Below, piece after piece: positions 31,451 to 42,934 of a stretch of 64,000 bases of DNA; position 1 is the first letter of the stretch, and every line of letters starts with the position of its first letter. The translations under genes and the position numbers were made by a program. The DNA is from Amphibalanus amphitrite. Its lineage: Eukaryota; Arthropoda; Thecostraca; Balanomorpha; Balanidae. The stretch spans positions 1,196,501 to 1,260,500 of the forward strand of contig NW_024881565.1 of NCBI RefSeq assembly GCF_019059575.1, written 5' to 3'. The notes under the pieces were generated by a model. The model ran no database searches. It was not told the DNA's origin and saw only the letters and a list, made by a program, of their open reading frames with translations.

Positions 31451-33452
31451 CCCTCGCCGGCCGAGGGGGGGGGGGGGCGGGTGCCGCCCCCCATATAGGG
31501 TTTTTTTTCGCGATAGCTCCGAACACGCTGGCGATAGAGAGCTGAAACTTGGCACACCTGACCTTTGACTCAAGCCGAATCTTTTGACTTCAACCGCATT
31601 TTTGAGTCAGGTCAGGTCACTGACCTATGACGTCATAAGTGAACCTCTGCACGGTCTTCAGATGTCGCAACTTTGCAAGGCCCTCACTGCCAGAGGAGAT
31701 GTCACAGGGAAATAAACTTGCAGGCTCTAGTATCTATTATGAGTCTCACAATTTGTATATCTCGGATTTTTCCTAAAGGTCATATGAGGTCAGGTAATTT
31801 TCGTGACCTCACCATTATAAGTCAATGGGAAAAAATAAAAACTGCTATTCTGGCGCCGGGAACAATCTAAAACTATCTCAAGCACACATAATCGTGATTT
31901 AATGCACTCCTTGCAAGGTTAGATGCGTAACTTTTGCAATGTTGACCTTGCGTGACGTCATTTATGACGGCATCAATGTCATATTAGTTTTTCGTCAATA
32001 ACTCTTGATCAAATTGAGCTAGCGAGTCGGGAAAGCCACCAATGGACTCAGGTAGACCTGCCAAATCGAATGATATGCGACATGACCTCTTTCGACCAAC
32101 TTCGTGACCTGCGGGTGCTGACCTGACCTTGACCTGAGGTCAACACCCTAAGTTGACCTGACCCGAACAAAAAGTATAGGGAAGAGTGGGGCACATTCGT
32201 GCAAAAAATGGATAAACCCATATATCTGTTCTTTGGTTAGTGCAATGGCAAATTGTTGATTGTAGTATGGAAAGGAACTATTGCAGATAGTTTTCCTCTT
32301 TAAAAGTTATCCTCTAAAATTATTGCTTCCATTAGAAAAAATGACTTTTAATAACTCTGAACATTTGCACGAAACTGCCCCACCTATGGGGCACATTCGT
32401 TCAAGAGGTGGGGCACTTCCGTTCACCCTGCAAAGTTCGAGAAATTACCGGGCATTACCAGAAATTTACCAAAGGAAATTGGCAGGGGCAGGGGGTCATT
32501 TCACTTGATTCCTTTCGACAAGAATGCATTGCACAACATACGAGTATGTAGAAAGAATGGGCTGGCCAACAAGAATGTGCCAACTGCCGGCCTCCGTGAC
32601 CTCGCCAAGTTCGCGTGAATTGCTCGTCACGACGTCGCAAGCAGTCGAGACTGAGTCAGGCGAGCGTCATTAGAGAAACCTACTACAGATAAAGTCATAA
32701 ATCGCAAAAAACTAAAAAAAATATGCACGAATGTGCCCCCAGGCAGTGCGTACACGAACCTGCCCCACAACGTTATTAGTAATATATTTCAAAATTTCTT
32801 TTTGAAAAAATGACACTTTTTCAACAAACAAGTTTACCGCAGTTCCGTGAATAGAATGAATAGAATAGCTTCTTCACCCCCAATTTTGAAAAGCTGAACC
32901 ACATTTCCGAGTCAGGATCACGAAAATGGATAATATGAGAAAAGTTTGGAAAGCTCACGAATATTACAAATTTGCGTTTTTATCAAGCATGACAGCAGGT
33001 ACAGTGTTGTCTTCTACGGTGAACGAAGGGCGGCAATGATAGACACATTTCCATAATTTACCTTGAGCTCGTGCAGTCACTCGTGTTCCCATAAACTGCT
33101 GAAAACGAATGTGCCCCATGCACGAATGTGCCCCACTCTCCCCTATCATTCGACGCGCCTGAGCGAGGCGAACACGATGCTGCCAAATTTGCGGCTCTGC
33201 GGCCGTTTTTTGCGAAGTTATTCAAAAACTGAACCGTGCCTGGGGCACTTGGCCTGACCTCAGAGGTCACCGGTTGACCTAAGACCTTACAATCGGGTAC
33301 CAATCTCTGTGTCTCGTAACGGCGCACACGTTCGTTTTTTTCCGCGACGCGCTAGCTCCACCAGGGGTGAAACGGCAAGGGAGGGGTCGTACCCGCCCCC
33401 CCCCCCTCGGCCGGCGCATATGTAGAAAACCAATAGGTCCGGCGAGGGTTAA
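31447..33452. mobile_element. TTAA element, family C, with a mariner-type MITE inside
   Basis: The left end CCCTCGCCGGCCGAGGGG is flanked by TTAA, and the right end ...GGTCCGGCGAGGG by TTAA (33449-33452). Subterminal hairpins sit at about 31461-31495 and 33381-33408. The part from the near-TTAA at 33289 to the right end matches the right module of family beta, so the families have exchanged segments. Removing the MITE leaves about 1.04 kb. An inverted partial copy is at 62356-63090. Confidence 0.75.
32179..33143. mobile_element. Tc1/mariner-type MITE (GTGGGGCACATTCGTGC ends)
   Basis: Terminal inverted repeats GGGAAGAGTGGGGCACATTC and GGGGAGAGTGGGGCACATTC, flanked by TA at 32177-32178 and 33144-33145. 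The GGGGCACATTCGT word recurs in the interior near both ends. 965 bp without a transposase. TA target sites point to the Tc1/mariner superfamily. Confidence 0.85.
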
Positions 33453-33633
33453 GAGCAATTAATTACGCCTTACGGGGTAGAAGAAATAGACTTCCCAACA
33501 AAAAGGGCGGCAGGTCGATCAACCCAACCACTGCAACGGTTACTGAGGCATGAAATATATGCCTCTCAAAAGCGTTACCGGTTACAGGCTGGGCCGGGCC
33601 GTTATATGTAAATGCTGATATCTTTCCGTTATC
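33453..33633. repeat. Fragment of repeat K
   Basis: Contains the TGAGGCATGAAATATATGCCTCTCAAAAGCG and GGCTGGGCCGGGCCG phrases typical of repeat K. Truncated by the neighbouring TTAA elements. Confidence 0.55.
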
Positions 33634-34831
33634 TTAACCCGCGCCCTGCTGGGGGGGGGGGGTGTTTGAACACCCCCCCTTGTGGTTTTTCGCAAATATC
33701 TCAAAAACGGCGGCGCGGAGCGCCGCCGTTTTTGGTACACCTTATCATACATCAATTCTACACATGTTGTGAAAATTTCAGACCAAGGTCATTCAAGGTC
33801 AGGTCACCAGGTCACTTGAAGTGACCTCACCTCATAAAAAGTTTCAATGTCTGTCATAGCTACACCGAGTGACCGATCGCTTTGAAACTTTCAGCGATTG
33901 CTAAGTGCAATAGCATGTACAAAATGTATATCTCAGAATTTTGATATCGATGACCTAAGGTCAGGTCAATTTTGCGACCTCCCCATTATAAGTCAATGGG
34001 AGAAAATTGAAATGCGCCTCTTTTGGATGAAAGACATTATAAACACTCCCAAACACCGAATTACAAGTGGTTTAGACACACTGAACTTAAAAATGGTGTC
34101 CGTGACCCTTGTTTATGCCCTGAGGTCATCTTAGGTCACGAATGGTATCTAACAGTTCTTCGCAAATAACTTTTGATAGAGGCATGCTAGAGCAATGAAA
34201 ACGCCTTAGATGTGTTCAGCTCGACGATACGGATCGACTGATATGCAACATGACCCTTTCCGGTCAGGTCATGACCTTGACCTGAGGTCAAATTTTCAAG
34301 TTGACCTTTCAAGGTCAAGTTATAGTTCATTCGATGCGTCTTGACGAGAGGAACACGATGCCGGTAAAAGTAAGCTCGTACAAGGCTTGGGTCAAAAGTT
34401 ATTGCAGAAAAACTGTTTTCAAAAAAAATCGGCTATTTTGGCAGTTTTTGCCCCCTGCAGGCAAAACCGTTGACGTTAGGTCAAATCTGAGAGAATTACT
34501 CAGAAAGGGCGTTAATAGGGCTATCGAATGCGCTTTTCCGCGGCGCTGTAGCTCTATTGGTTCCCGAGTTATGCGTTGGCTTCTTGGAAATTTTCGACAT
34601 TCGACCTGGAAATCGGCGAAATTTTGCCTTCAATGACCTCTGGTGACCTGACCTTTGACCTGACCAAAAAATTGACCGAAGTGATTTCGTCATTATTTTT
34701 TACGCTCTTTCGAACGCCGCCTTCCGCGTATCGCTACGTGGCCCAGGAGCCGAGTTACAAGGGGGGGGGTGTTCAAACACCCCCCCCAGCAGGGCGTGGA
34801 AATCCAGGACCCCCAGCAGGGCGCGGGTTAA
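33634..34831. mobile_element. TTAA element, family gamma copy 1
   Basis: Flanked by TTAA (33634-33637 and 34828-34831), with ends CCCGCGCCCTGCTGG and CAGCAGGGCGCGGG. Hairpins: G-run, TGTTTGAACA and C-run at about 33650-33679, and a similar one near 34761-34787. Next to the left hairpin is a perfect GC-rich stem, ACGGCGGCG...CGCCGCCGT. It is nearly identical to the copy at 50552-51753. The right TTAA is shared with the next element. No gene. Confidence 0.92.
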
Positions 34832-35548
34832 CCCTCGCCCGTATGGGGGGGTCGAACGGACCCCCCCCTCGGTTTTTCGCCAATAACTCGCGTAAAAAGC
34901 GGCCGCTCGCGACGAAACTTTAAGTACCCTCGCGTTAATCAATTTTACACCTCCCCTTAAATTTTCATGACCCTGACCTTAATGACCTTTGACCTGTGAC
35001 CTACTTTTCGAGACCATGTTTGGCCGGAATCGCGATTCGGCGTATGTCGGCTCGCATTAGCCGCGCGTTTGCAGTCTTTTCGTGGTTTTAAGCGTTCAAA
35101 CATGGGATATGATGTTGCTCCCATGCAGTAGGGTGGGTGTCAAGGTCACCGGAAGGTCAGGTCAGGTCAGGTAATTGACCTTTGATGACCTCGGTTCACT
35201 TTTTGGAGTTTTACATGTTTCGACGCCAGTTTTTGGAGCTGAATTCGAATTTAGCAACCATATGAACATTTACGAAGTAGTATTGGCACCTTCGTAACAT
35301 GTTACGAAGCTGTCAGAGGCGGTTGCCACCTACTACGAATACCCTTACTGGTTGACCTGACCTGACCTGACCCGACCTGGCCTAAATGCATGAAGACATC
35401 ATCTGTGATCAAAACTAACATGATATTCGTGATCAGCACCCCGAAAAACGCCATAGCAGCCGCGCTTTACGACTTTCTAACAGGCCCCGAGTTTCCCGAC
35501 TTTTGGGTCATTGACCTGACCTGGAAGGTCAACCGATGACCTAGGACC

Positions 35549-37224
35549 TTAACCCGCGCGGGGCTGGGGTCTCCAGCCGAACGCGCGGGGCTGGGGGGTT
35601 AAATTTTACCCCCCCCCCCCCTGTTACCTCCCGAACTAATGGTCCGATTTGGAAAATTCAAACGCCAATCGAAAGATCTCATTACGAGCAACTAAAAACA
35701 TGTACTTAATTTAAAGTTTGAGGTCAAGGTCAAGGTCAGGTCAAGGGTACAACTTGCAGGTTTCTACAGTATCGGCCTTGCACCGTAGTTGCCGAAGAAT
35801 GGAGTCATGGACTGAGACTGATTGCCCAAAACGTGTTCTTAGGCTACCAAGACAATATTCCTTGCATACAATGGCATTCAGAGGTCAAGGTCGAGGTCAG
35901 GTCAGGTCAGGTCAGGTCAGGTCAGGTCACCAAAAACAAAATATAGAAAAGGGCATGTGCGACACATGTTTTATGGGTCATTTTATTCATAGAATTCAAT
36001 AGACACACTCAATAGGTGATATGGACCACATCTGGATGAATTTCAGGTCGAGGTCAGGTCAAGGTCAGGTCAAGTGAGGTCAAATTTTGAAGTTGGTTGT
36101 TAAGGCCTAAAAAGGTGTCTGTCTGATGCAGTTTTTCACGGCGAGTCGAATGGTGCTATTTTTTCCGTACGAGGTCTAGAACTTCCAAAAAATCATTTTT
36201 CAAAAAATTTGTTTGTCGTGACGTGATAAAATTTTGAATAACTTCCACATTTTTTAACTGATTCTTTTCAAAATTGGTATGTAGGTGCACATATACCACT
36301 TCTCTGACATATATTCCGGTTTTTTTATGCACGCAAAATTTTGGATTTTATAATTATTTCCCCAAAAAGGCAGTTTTTTGAAAAAATTGGGCCAAAATCA
36401 AAAATTTTCAAAAAACTGAGATAGCCATTTGATAGAAAAAGTAGAATCACGTATAACCTTTTTTGTTACGTCTTGAATTCCTTTAAAGGAAAAGGGCCAC
36501 CTTTAACATGGGGATTGAAACTGAGATAGCCATCTTGTAGCCCGTGTCCGAAAACCAGTCTGTCTACCTCCTTACGGCCGATTTCGGCCTCCATTCGTAG
36601 TTATCGGCAATTTTAAAAGAAAATACGCCAGGAAATAGGAATGCGTCCTTATCCCAGGAATGCGTTCTTATCCGACAATACAGCCACCCGCGGCGAGGCT
36701 TTGGTTTTTTACCAATCAGCTCCAACCAGCTCAGCTTTAACCAATCAGCTTATCTGACACAATCCGACGAGTCTGTCTTCTGAAGGCTGATTGGCTTGAG
36801 TGTGACGTCATCGCTATGCCATCATACAGTAGGTGCCGTAGAGAGTATCAACATAGTACCAATATGTTAAATAGTTTTAAATACTTTTTCGCGAATTGTG
36901 CACTTCTGGCACCAGTTTTAAAAAGAAAATGAAAAATAATAATGTCAAAAGGAAAAACAACGATATATTCATATTTCACGAAGGTGGCCCTTTTCCTTTA
37001 AAAATGATGATGTTAGCGGCGTTTAAAATTTTCCCGTTTTTGAGGCGAAAATGGCGAACATGACGTCACTAAAACGTCATTTTCTCAAAAAAAAATTCTA
37101 AAGGCTTTCGCTCAAATTTTCAGGGAAGGTGTCAAATTGATGTAAGAAAAGGTACTGAAAGTTTGGCGGCGCTGCGCGCCGCCGTTTTTGAGATATTGCA
37201 ACCCCCCAGCCCCGCGCGGGTTAA
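35549..37224. mobile_element. TTAA element, family delta
   Basis: Ends CCCGCGCGGGGCTGGGG and CCCCAGCCCCGCGCGGG, flanked by TTAA (35549-35552 and 37221-37224). It contains the longest GGTCA array (seven tandem copies, 35895-35929) plus further AGGTCAAGGTCAGGTCA runs at 35719-35745 and 36044-36083. The left terminal motif is partly duplicated (35579-35600). It is interrupted by a smaller TTAA element at 36483-37001. Confidence 0.9.
36483..37001. mobile_element. TTAA element, family H copy 1
   Basis: Inverted ends AGGAAAAGGGCCACCTT and AAGGTGGCCCTTTTCCT, flanked by TTAA (36483-36486 and 36998-37001). It is 511 bp between the duplications. It lies in family delta, which lies in family beta, so it is the youngest of a three-level nest. 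It lacks the G/C hairpins of the larger families. Confidence 0.88.
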
Positions 37225-37384
37225 AATTGGGTATCATCGGCTTCCTCTCGTCACGGGCAACATGCTCGTTTTTTTTGGCGAAGCTCTAGCTCGATCAGGG
37301 GCGAAACGGCAGGGGGTCCGTTCCCCCCCTTATACGTTCGCGGCTGGAAAAACACCAATACGGGCGAGGGTTAACCCTCGAGGG

Positions 37385-38264
37385 TTAACCCTCGCCGGCA
37401 CAGGGGTTGATGCACCCCCCTAAGGTTTTTCGCGAATAACTCACGTAAAAAGCGGCCGATCGCAACGAAACTTTCAGTACCCTCGCATTGATCAATTTTA
37501 CACACACCCTGAAAATTTCATGACCCTGACCCAAATGACCTTTGACCTGTGCCCTCTTTTCCGAGACCATGTTTGACCGGAATCGCGATTCGGCGTGTGT
37601 CGGCTCGCTTTAGCCGCGCGTTTGCAAGCTTTTCGTGGTTTCAAACGTTCCAACACGTGAATTGATGTTCCTCCCATGCATTAGGGTGGGTGTCAAGGTC
37701 ACCTGAAGGTCAGGTCAGGTCTTTGACCTTTGGTGACCTCGGTTCACTTTTTGGAGTTTTACATGTTTCTAGGCTAGTTTTTGGAGCTGATTTCGAATTC
37801 AGCAACCATTTGTACATTCACGAAGTAGTTTTGGTGCCTTCGTAACATGTTACGAAGCTGTCAGAGGCGGTTGACACGTATTACGAATACCCGTCACGAC
37901 CCCTACCGGTTGACCTGACCTGACCTGACCCGACCTGGTTTAAATGCTTAGAAACATCATCTCTGATCAAAACTAATACGATATTCGTGATCAGCACCCC
38001 GGAAAACCCCTAGCAGCCACACTTTACGACTTTCTAACAGGTCCCGATTTTCCCGATTTTCGGGTCATTGACCTGACCTGGAAGGTCGCCCGATGACCTA
38101 GAACCTTAAAATTGGATATCACCGGCTTCCTCTCGTGACCGGCAATACGCTCGTTTTTTTCTGCGAAGCTCTAGCTCGATCAGGGGCAAACGCGAGTGGG
38201 GGTCGTACCCCCCCCCCCTTGTGACGTCGAAGGACGCAAAATGGTTTCTGCCGGCGAGGGTTAA
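37385..38264. mobile_element. TTAA element, family beta copy (intact)
   Basis: Flanked by TTAA (37385-37388 and 38261-38264), ends CCCTCGCCGG and CCGGCGAGGG. The internal TTAA (38106-38109) is uninterrupted. The central palindrome lies at 37838-37857, within 25 bp of the element midpoint, and is followed by four tandem TGACC units at about 37911-37935. 872 bp without coding capacity. A good reference copy for the family. Confidence 0.93.
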
Positions 38265-38317
38265 AAAGATTTCGCTTCGCTTGCGCGGTCCGTTCGCTCG
38301 TATATTTCTCCTTCGTT

Positions 38318-39180
38318 TTAACCCTCGCCCGTATTCGTGTTTGCCAGAGTCTAACGTATATGGGGGGGGGGGGGGGTCCGTTGGACTCTCCTTGCCGTTT
38401 GGCCTCTGATGGAGCTAGAGCTTCGCAGAAAAAAAACGAGCGCGTTGCCCGCAACAAAAGTAAGCCGATGATACCCAATTTTATGGTCTTATTTATGTCA
38501 CTGGTTGACCTTCCAGGTCAGGTCAATGACCCAAAAATCGGGAAAATCGGGACTTGCTGGAAGTTCGTAAAGTGAGGTTGAAAAAGGGATTTTGTGGGGT
38601 GCGGAACACGTAGTTCATGTTAGCTTTGATCACATACCTTTGATGTCTTAATGTATTTAGGCCAGGTCGGGTCAGGTCAGGTCAGGTCAACCATTAGGTG
38701 ACCTGTCGGCCATCCATAGCAGGTGTTGACCACTATTGACAGCTTCGTAGCATACGAGGGCACCAAAACTATGTATTTCATAAATCTCCAAATGGGAATT
38801 CGAAATCAGCCCCAGAAACTACCCTAAAAACATGTAAAACTCGAAATAGTGAAGCAGGGTCATCAAAGGTCAATGACTTTGACCTGACCTTCACGGGATC
38901 TTGAAACCCACACCAAAAAAAGATTGGAAATTGCGCGGATAATGTGAGCCTCAGCCGACATACGCCAATTCGCGATTCCGGTCGAACATGGTCTCGAGAA
39001 TCAGACCACAGGTCAAAGGTCATTGGGGTCAGGGTCATCAAATTTTAAGAGTATGTGTAAAATTGATTAACTCGAGGGTACTGAAAGTTTCGTCGCGATT
39101 GGCCGCTTTTTGCGCGAATTATTCGCGAAAAACCGGGAGGGGGTCCGTTCGACCCCGCTATATGTAAGTGCGAGTGTTAA
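38318..39180. mobile_element. TTAA element, family beta, older copy
   Basis: TTAA at 38318-38321 and 39177-39180, ends CCCTCGCCCG and GTGCGAGTG (one change from CGAGGG). The body is diverged and the central palindrome is broken (38744-38758), so this copy is older than its neighbours. Opposite in orientation to the copy at 37385-38264. Confidence 0.85.
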
Positions 39181-40758
39181 GTCACTAAAAATCTGTCTTT
39201 TAAGTAAAGAAAATTTATTCCTCAAGCTGAGAGGCCAAAGTTGTACAGTTGGAGTAGGTACTGCAACACATCATGTAGGTATGTGCTTACATGCATGCAT
39301 ATACATTCTCGAATTAAACATCAATAATACCCACTAAAGGCATATTGCTCTTTGGAACGTCGCTTTCGGTATGGGGATATCATGGATCTGAGCCAGCTGA
39401 CACGGGTGACACCCCCTCAGTGGGGTTCTGGCATGGTCCGCGTTGGATCACCCACCAACAATGGGCGGTTCCTCAAAACCAGCGTAATTGACCGGTGTGA
39501 GGCGGCGACGTGAGGCACGCAAGTGCGGGACCGTCCCCATGCCGTGGCGGTCCGGGTCAGGGGAGCAGCCCCCTCCCCGCGCGGCGGGCGGTCGCCCATT
39601 CATCCGCGACCCCAGCCCCATGACTGAGGGGTTGACAGAGGGCAAACATCACGTATTTAAACTGGGCAAACAGACGGTGTTCTTCGCTAGGGACATCTCG
39701 CGGCTGTGATTCACGATACTGCTTCGCCAAACTGCCTTTAGATGGTGGGTCAGTGGGTGTCCGTCTGCTGCTGTGCGCCGAGAATTAGCCCTATAAATTA
39801 CCATGAATTACAACTTCTAGTGTGACGATACAGTCACATTATCATATAGGTCACGTTTAGATGCAAATGAAGAAACGACTGCGTTGAAAAAATATGCCAT
39901 TTCATCGAACGCTGAAATGCTCGAAGTGCTCGCTAAAAAATGAACTCGCTAACTGAGCCCTTAAGGTCGGCTGCCGTGTTGCACTGCATTTAAGACAAAA
40001 ACGCGGGCTGGGTGTAAGTTGTCGAGAAACAGTTTTTGGCCTGAAGTGTTCTCTGAAGTGTTATCTACATAGATGCAGGGAACATATTTGCTATCTATGA
40101 TGGCTTAGGAGATATTGAATCGTAAGTCCTCCGGTGTACCCTGTTTTGCGACGGCCCACGTGTTAAAAGCTGCTGAACATTTTTACTTTGACCAAAAAAC
40201 GCGGGCACAGTTTTGTCTGTACGAAAATGACTCTTGTCCTGTCGCATTCCACGTGGGCTGAAAATTCAGAAACCAGGGAACATATTTGCTACGACCAGTA
40301 CTTTTCACGATTCAGACCGAAACGTGAAAAAATAGCCCCAAAACCCTATTACGGGCACCTCTTCGCGGCGCCCGGCCGCGGGTCGCTAGTTCCCGAAACG
40401 ACACACCATGTGGCGCCGACGCGTTGTGGGCCGCGCTGCTGACGCCCAAGCTGCGATATCAACCATCTATGAATAAGTGGCAGCGGTGGCGGCTTGTCAG
40501 TTGTTAACGTGCCTTAACAGACGTTGCGAATAGCCCGCGTTGGAATCGCATGGTTGGGAACACAACGCAAGTAAAAATGGGCTTCCTTGATGAACCTACT
40601 TTTTAAGCATTGTAGCCTTTGTAATTTTGGATGTTTTGCTGTAGATATTATTTTCTACATATATACTTTATAGGCACTCACGTGCTTTAAATCGCGCAAT
40701 GCAATTGAACCATGGTAAAGACAATGATAAATGAACTGAGAGCTGACATGCCCCATGC
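39181..40758. other. Anonymous stretch
   Basis: No gene recognised. Positions 39440-39620 are GC-rich, with open frames on both strands. A 28-bp word at 40383-40410 is an exact inverted match to 26902-26929. Confidence 0.4.
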
Positions 40759-40922
<164 letters not shown>

Positions 40923-40955
40923 TAAGCACTCACTTGTCAGGGCCGATGACGGGAT

Positions 40956-41097
40956 ACACACCGACCCGACAGGACCGATTTCCCTGTCAGGACCGAAAAC
41001 CCGGTCCTGACAATTCCAAGACCGGGGCCATGTTCCTTGGCCTCTAAACATGCCCTAGGGCCATTTTGAGGTCGGTCCTGTTAAGTCGGTGTTCTGT
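40956..41097. repeat. Short inverted-repeat segment (ACACCGACNNGACAGGACCGA)
   Basis: The word at about 40959-40979 recurs inverted at about 41073-41093 with a few mismatches, and further ACCGA/TCCTGAC words lie between. A possible small MITE; no target duplication identified. Confidence 0.4.
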
Positions 41098-41549
41098 CAA
41101 TATGTGTGTAAAATGTGTGTGAAAATTGGCCGCCGTATACACTCTTCTGTCCGGTGGCGCCCCCTAATGAAGGGTCGGGCGGCCCATTGAAGCTGTGGTC
41201 CCTCCCGCGACCTCCCGCAGAGTCCAATTTGTTCCGGGTAGGGTGGCCAGGCAGGGTCGGGCCGAGCCGGACAGTCGAAGTAATTAGCTGAGGAGCGAGT
41301 GGATAGTAGCGCTGGGTGTGCTGCTCAAGTTTCGCTGTAGTGACCAGCGGCACGGGCTGACGCTATCAGTGTTGGTAAAGACGAAATAAGAATAGCCTGA
41401 TGATCGACCTTACCTGACGTCACCTGACTCACCCTACCCAAAATGCCCAAATAATATATCATGGAACAAAACGATTGTGAAACAATTATGACAAAACGAT
41501 TGTGACAAATAACAGAAGCGGTTGCGTGGCGTTTGATGTGGGTAAAAAG
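41098..41549. other. Anonymous spacer
   Basis: No gene recognised. The end of this stretch contains TGACGTCACCTGACTCACC, resembling TTAA-element interiors. Confidence 0.35.
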
Positions 41550-42005
41550 CAGGGATGCGGAGCCGTGAAAATTTCAGACGGCTCCGGCTCCAGAGAAAAA
41601 AAAAATCGGCTCCGGCTCCGGCTCCGGGTGAAATGCGATGGCGACTCCGGCTCCGGCTTCGGCTCCGAGTAAAATGGTCCGGCTCCGGCTGCTCCGGCTC
41701 CGGCTCCGGCTCCAATACTCAGTACATCCCCTATGCAATTAAATACGGGTGGAAGAAACAAGATGATGGGATTGGTGCGCGCTGCTTCTGTATTTGCATA
41801 ACAAGGCTATTTTCATATTTTGACTACCGCATGTTTTACTGCCTTGAACTGTCAAACCGAACTAGGTCAATAATTTTTCCTCTTCAAAAAAAGGAGCCGG
41901 AGTCGCCCTGTTTTTCGACGGCTCCGGCTTCGGCTCCGGCTCCGGGCAAAATATGCCGGCTCCGGCGGCTCCGGCTCCAGCTCCGGCTCCGGCTCCGCAC
42001 CCCTG
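41550..42005. mobile_element. hAT MITE with (GGCTCC)n subterminal repeats
   Basis: Ends CAGGGATGCGGAGCCG and CGGCTCCGCACCCCTG, flanked by an imperfect 8-bp duplication, GTAAAAAG and GTAAATAA (6 of 8). Both ends carry arrays of the CCGGCT hexamer (about 41577-41715 and 41895-41995), in inverted orientation. 456 bp, no gene. Confidence 0.87.
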
Positions 42006-42534
42006 GTAAATAAGTATGAACATAATTTTGGTGACCTGAGGTCAGAGGTCAGGTCAACGACCCTGAGCTGAGGTTTTGGTGTTTCGCAAATAACTAACAA
42101 AAATGGTCTGAGAGCTACAGTAGTGGTACTATCGCATTCGTCTTGTCAAGACGCGTCGAATGACATATATTCTGCATGGAAAAGTTCAAGTTTTATGTTG
42201 ACCTCATGTGACCTCGAATGACCTCCTTTTTACCTAGACACATGAATGGTAGCTTATATATACGATTCGTAACCGCTGATCACGAATCTGGCATCCAGTT
42301 TGCTGTAAGCATTCATTTAGAGCCTTAACATGGCAAGAATGTCTTCATCATTTGGCCGACTTGAATCAGTGAAAGAACTTTTAGCAAGGAAACTCTCATG
42401 TGACCTTGACCTTATAGCAGCCTTGTATCGTTGGATGAAACTGGGTCGCACCAGACCTTTGGCGGAATGGTAATGGGAACGAAGCACCACGCACTTGCTC
42501 TTTAATTTTATGCCTCTTACTTGCTGGTAAATAC
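42006..42534. other. TTAA-element-like interior fragment and spacer
   Basis: 42027-42240 has GACCTGAGGTCAGAGGTCAGGTCA and TTTCGCAAATAACT phrases like the TTAA families. No ends are visible. Confidence 0.45.
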
Positions 42535-42796
42535 CAGGATTGCGGAGTCTGAGTCCATATCTGGTGGAAGTTCTGACCGGAGTTAGAGTCGAAATAAAAT
42601 CGATTTTGGAATCCGGAGCCAGACTCGGGGTCGGAGTCACCAAAATTCATCGACTCCGCAGACTTGTCATGGCTGCGGAATCGAAGTCAGAGTCTATCGA
42701 CAGTTCAGCCCGGAGTCGGAGTCGAAATTGATTTTTGGAAGCTTGAGTCGGAGTCGAAGTCAGAGTACCCGAAGATCAATCGACTGCCCGGCCCTG
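42535..42796. mobile_element. hAT MITE with (GAGTCG)n repeats
   Basis: Starts CAGGATTGCGGAGTC and ends GACTGCCCGGCCCTG, flanked by a perfect 8-bp duplication GTAAATAC (42527-42534 and 42797-42804). The interior is rich in GGAGTCGGAGTC. It is a cousin of the element at 41550-42005. A further fragment of the family is at 47256-47335. Confidence 0.92.
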
Positions 42797-42934
42797 GTAA
42801 ATACATCACCCGTCGTGACCTAGTTCCCTCACTTTTTCTGCGAAATTACGTCGCTGTGTGCCAGCAAGCATTTACAATGTATCGCAAAAGGTCTCACATA
42901 AGGGTGTCAATTTTGGAACCAGGGAGCCATTTTC

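Larger units (their letters stand above)
34828..37374. mobile_element. TTAA element, family beta, containing a nested family delta element
   Basis: Ends CCCTCGCCCGTAT... and ...ATACGGGCGAGGG, with TTAA at 34828-34831 and 37371-37374. At its internal TTAA it is split by 35549-37224. Joining the parts gives ...CTAGGACC-TTAA-AATTGGGTATC, exactly the arrangement in the intact copies at 7680-8576 and 37385-38264. The 20-bp palindrome CTTCGTAACATGTTACGAAG is intact at 35290-35309. Confidence 0.92.

Noticed and set aside
34301..34923. 111- and 115-residue frames also seen at 51.3-51.8 kb as shared genes
   Set aside because: They are the two copies of the non-coding family-gamma element; frames are interrupted by single-base differences between copies.
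35895..35929. GGTCA tandem run as a telomere-type (TTAGG)n repeat
   Set aside because: The unit is GGTCA, not TTAGG or its complement, and the runs are short and sit inside mobile elements.
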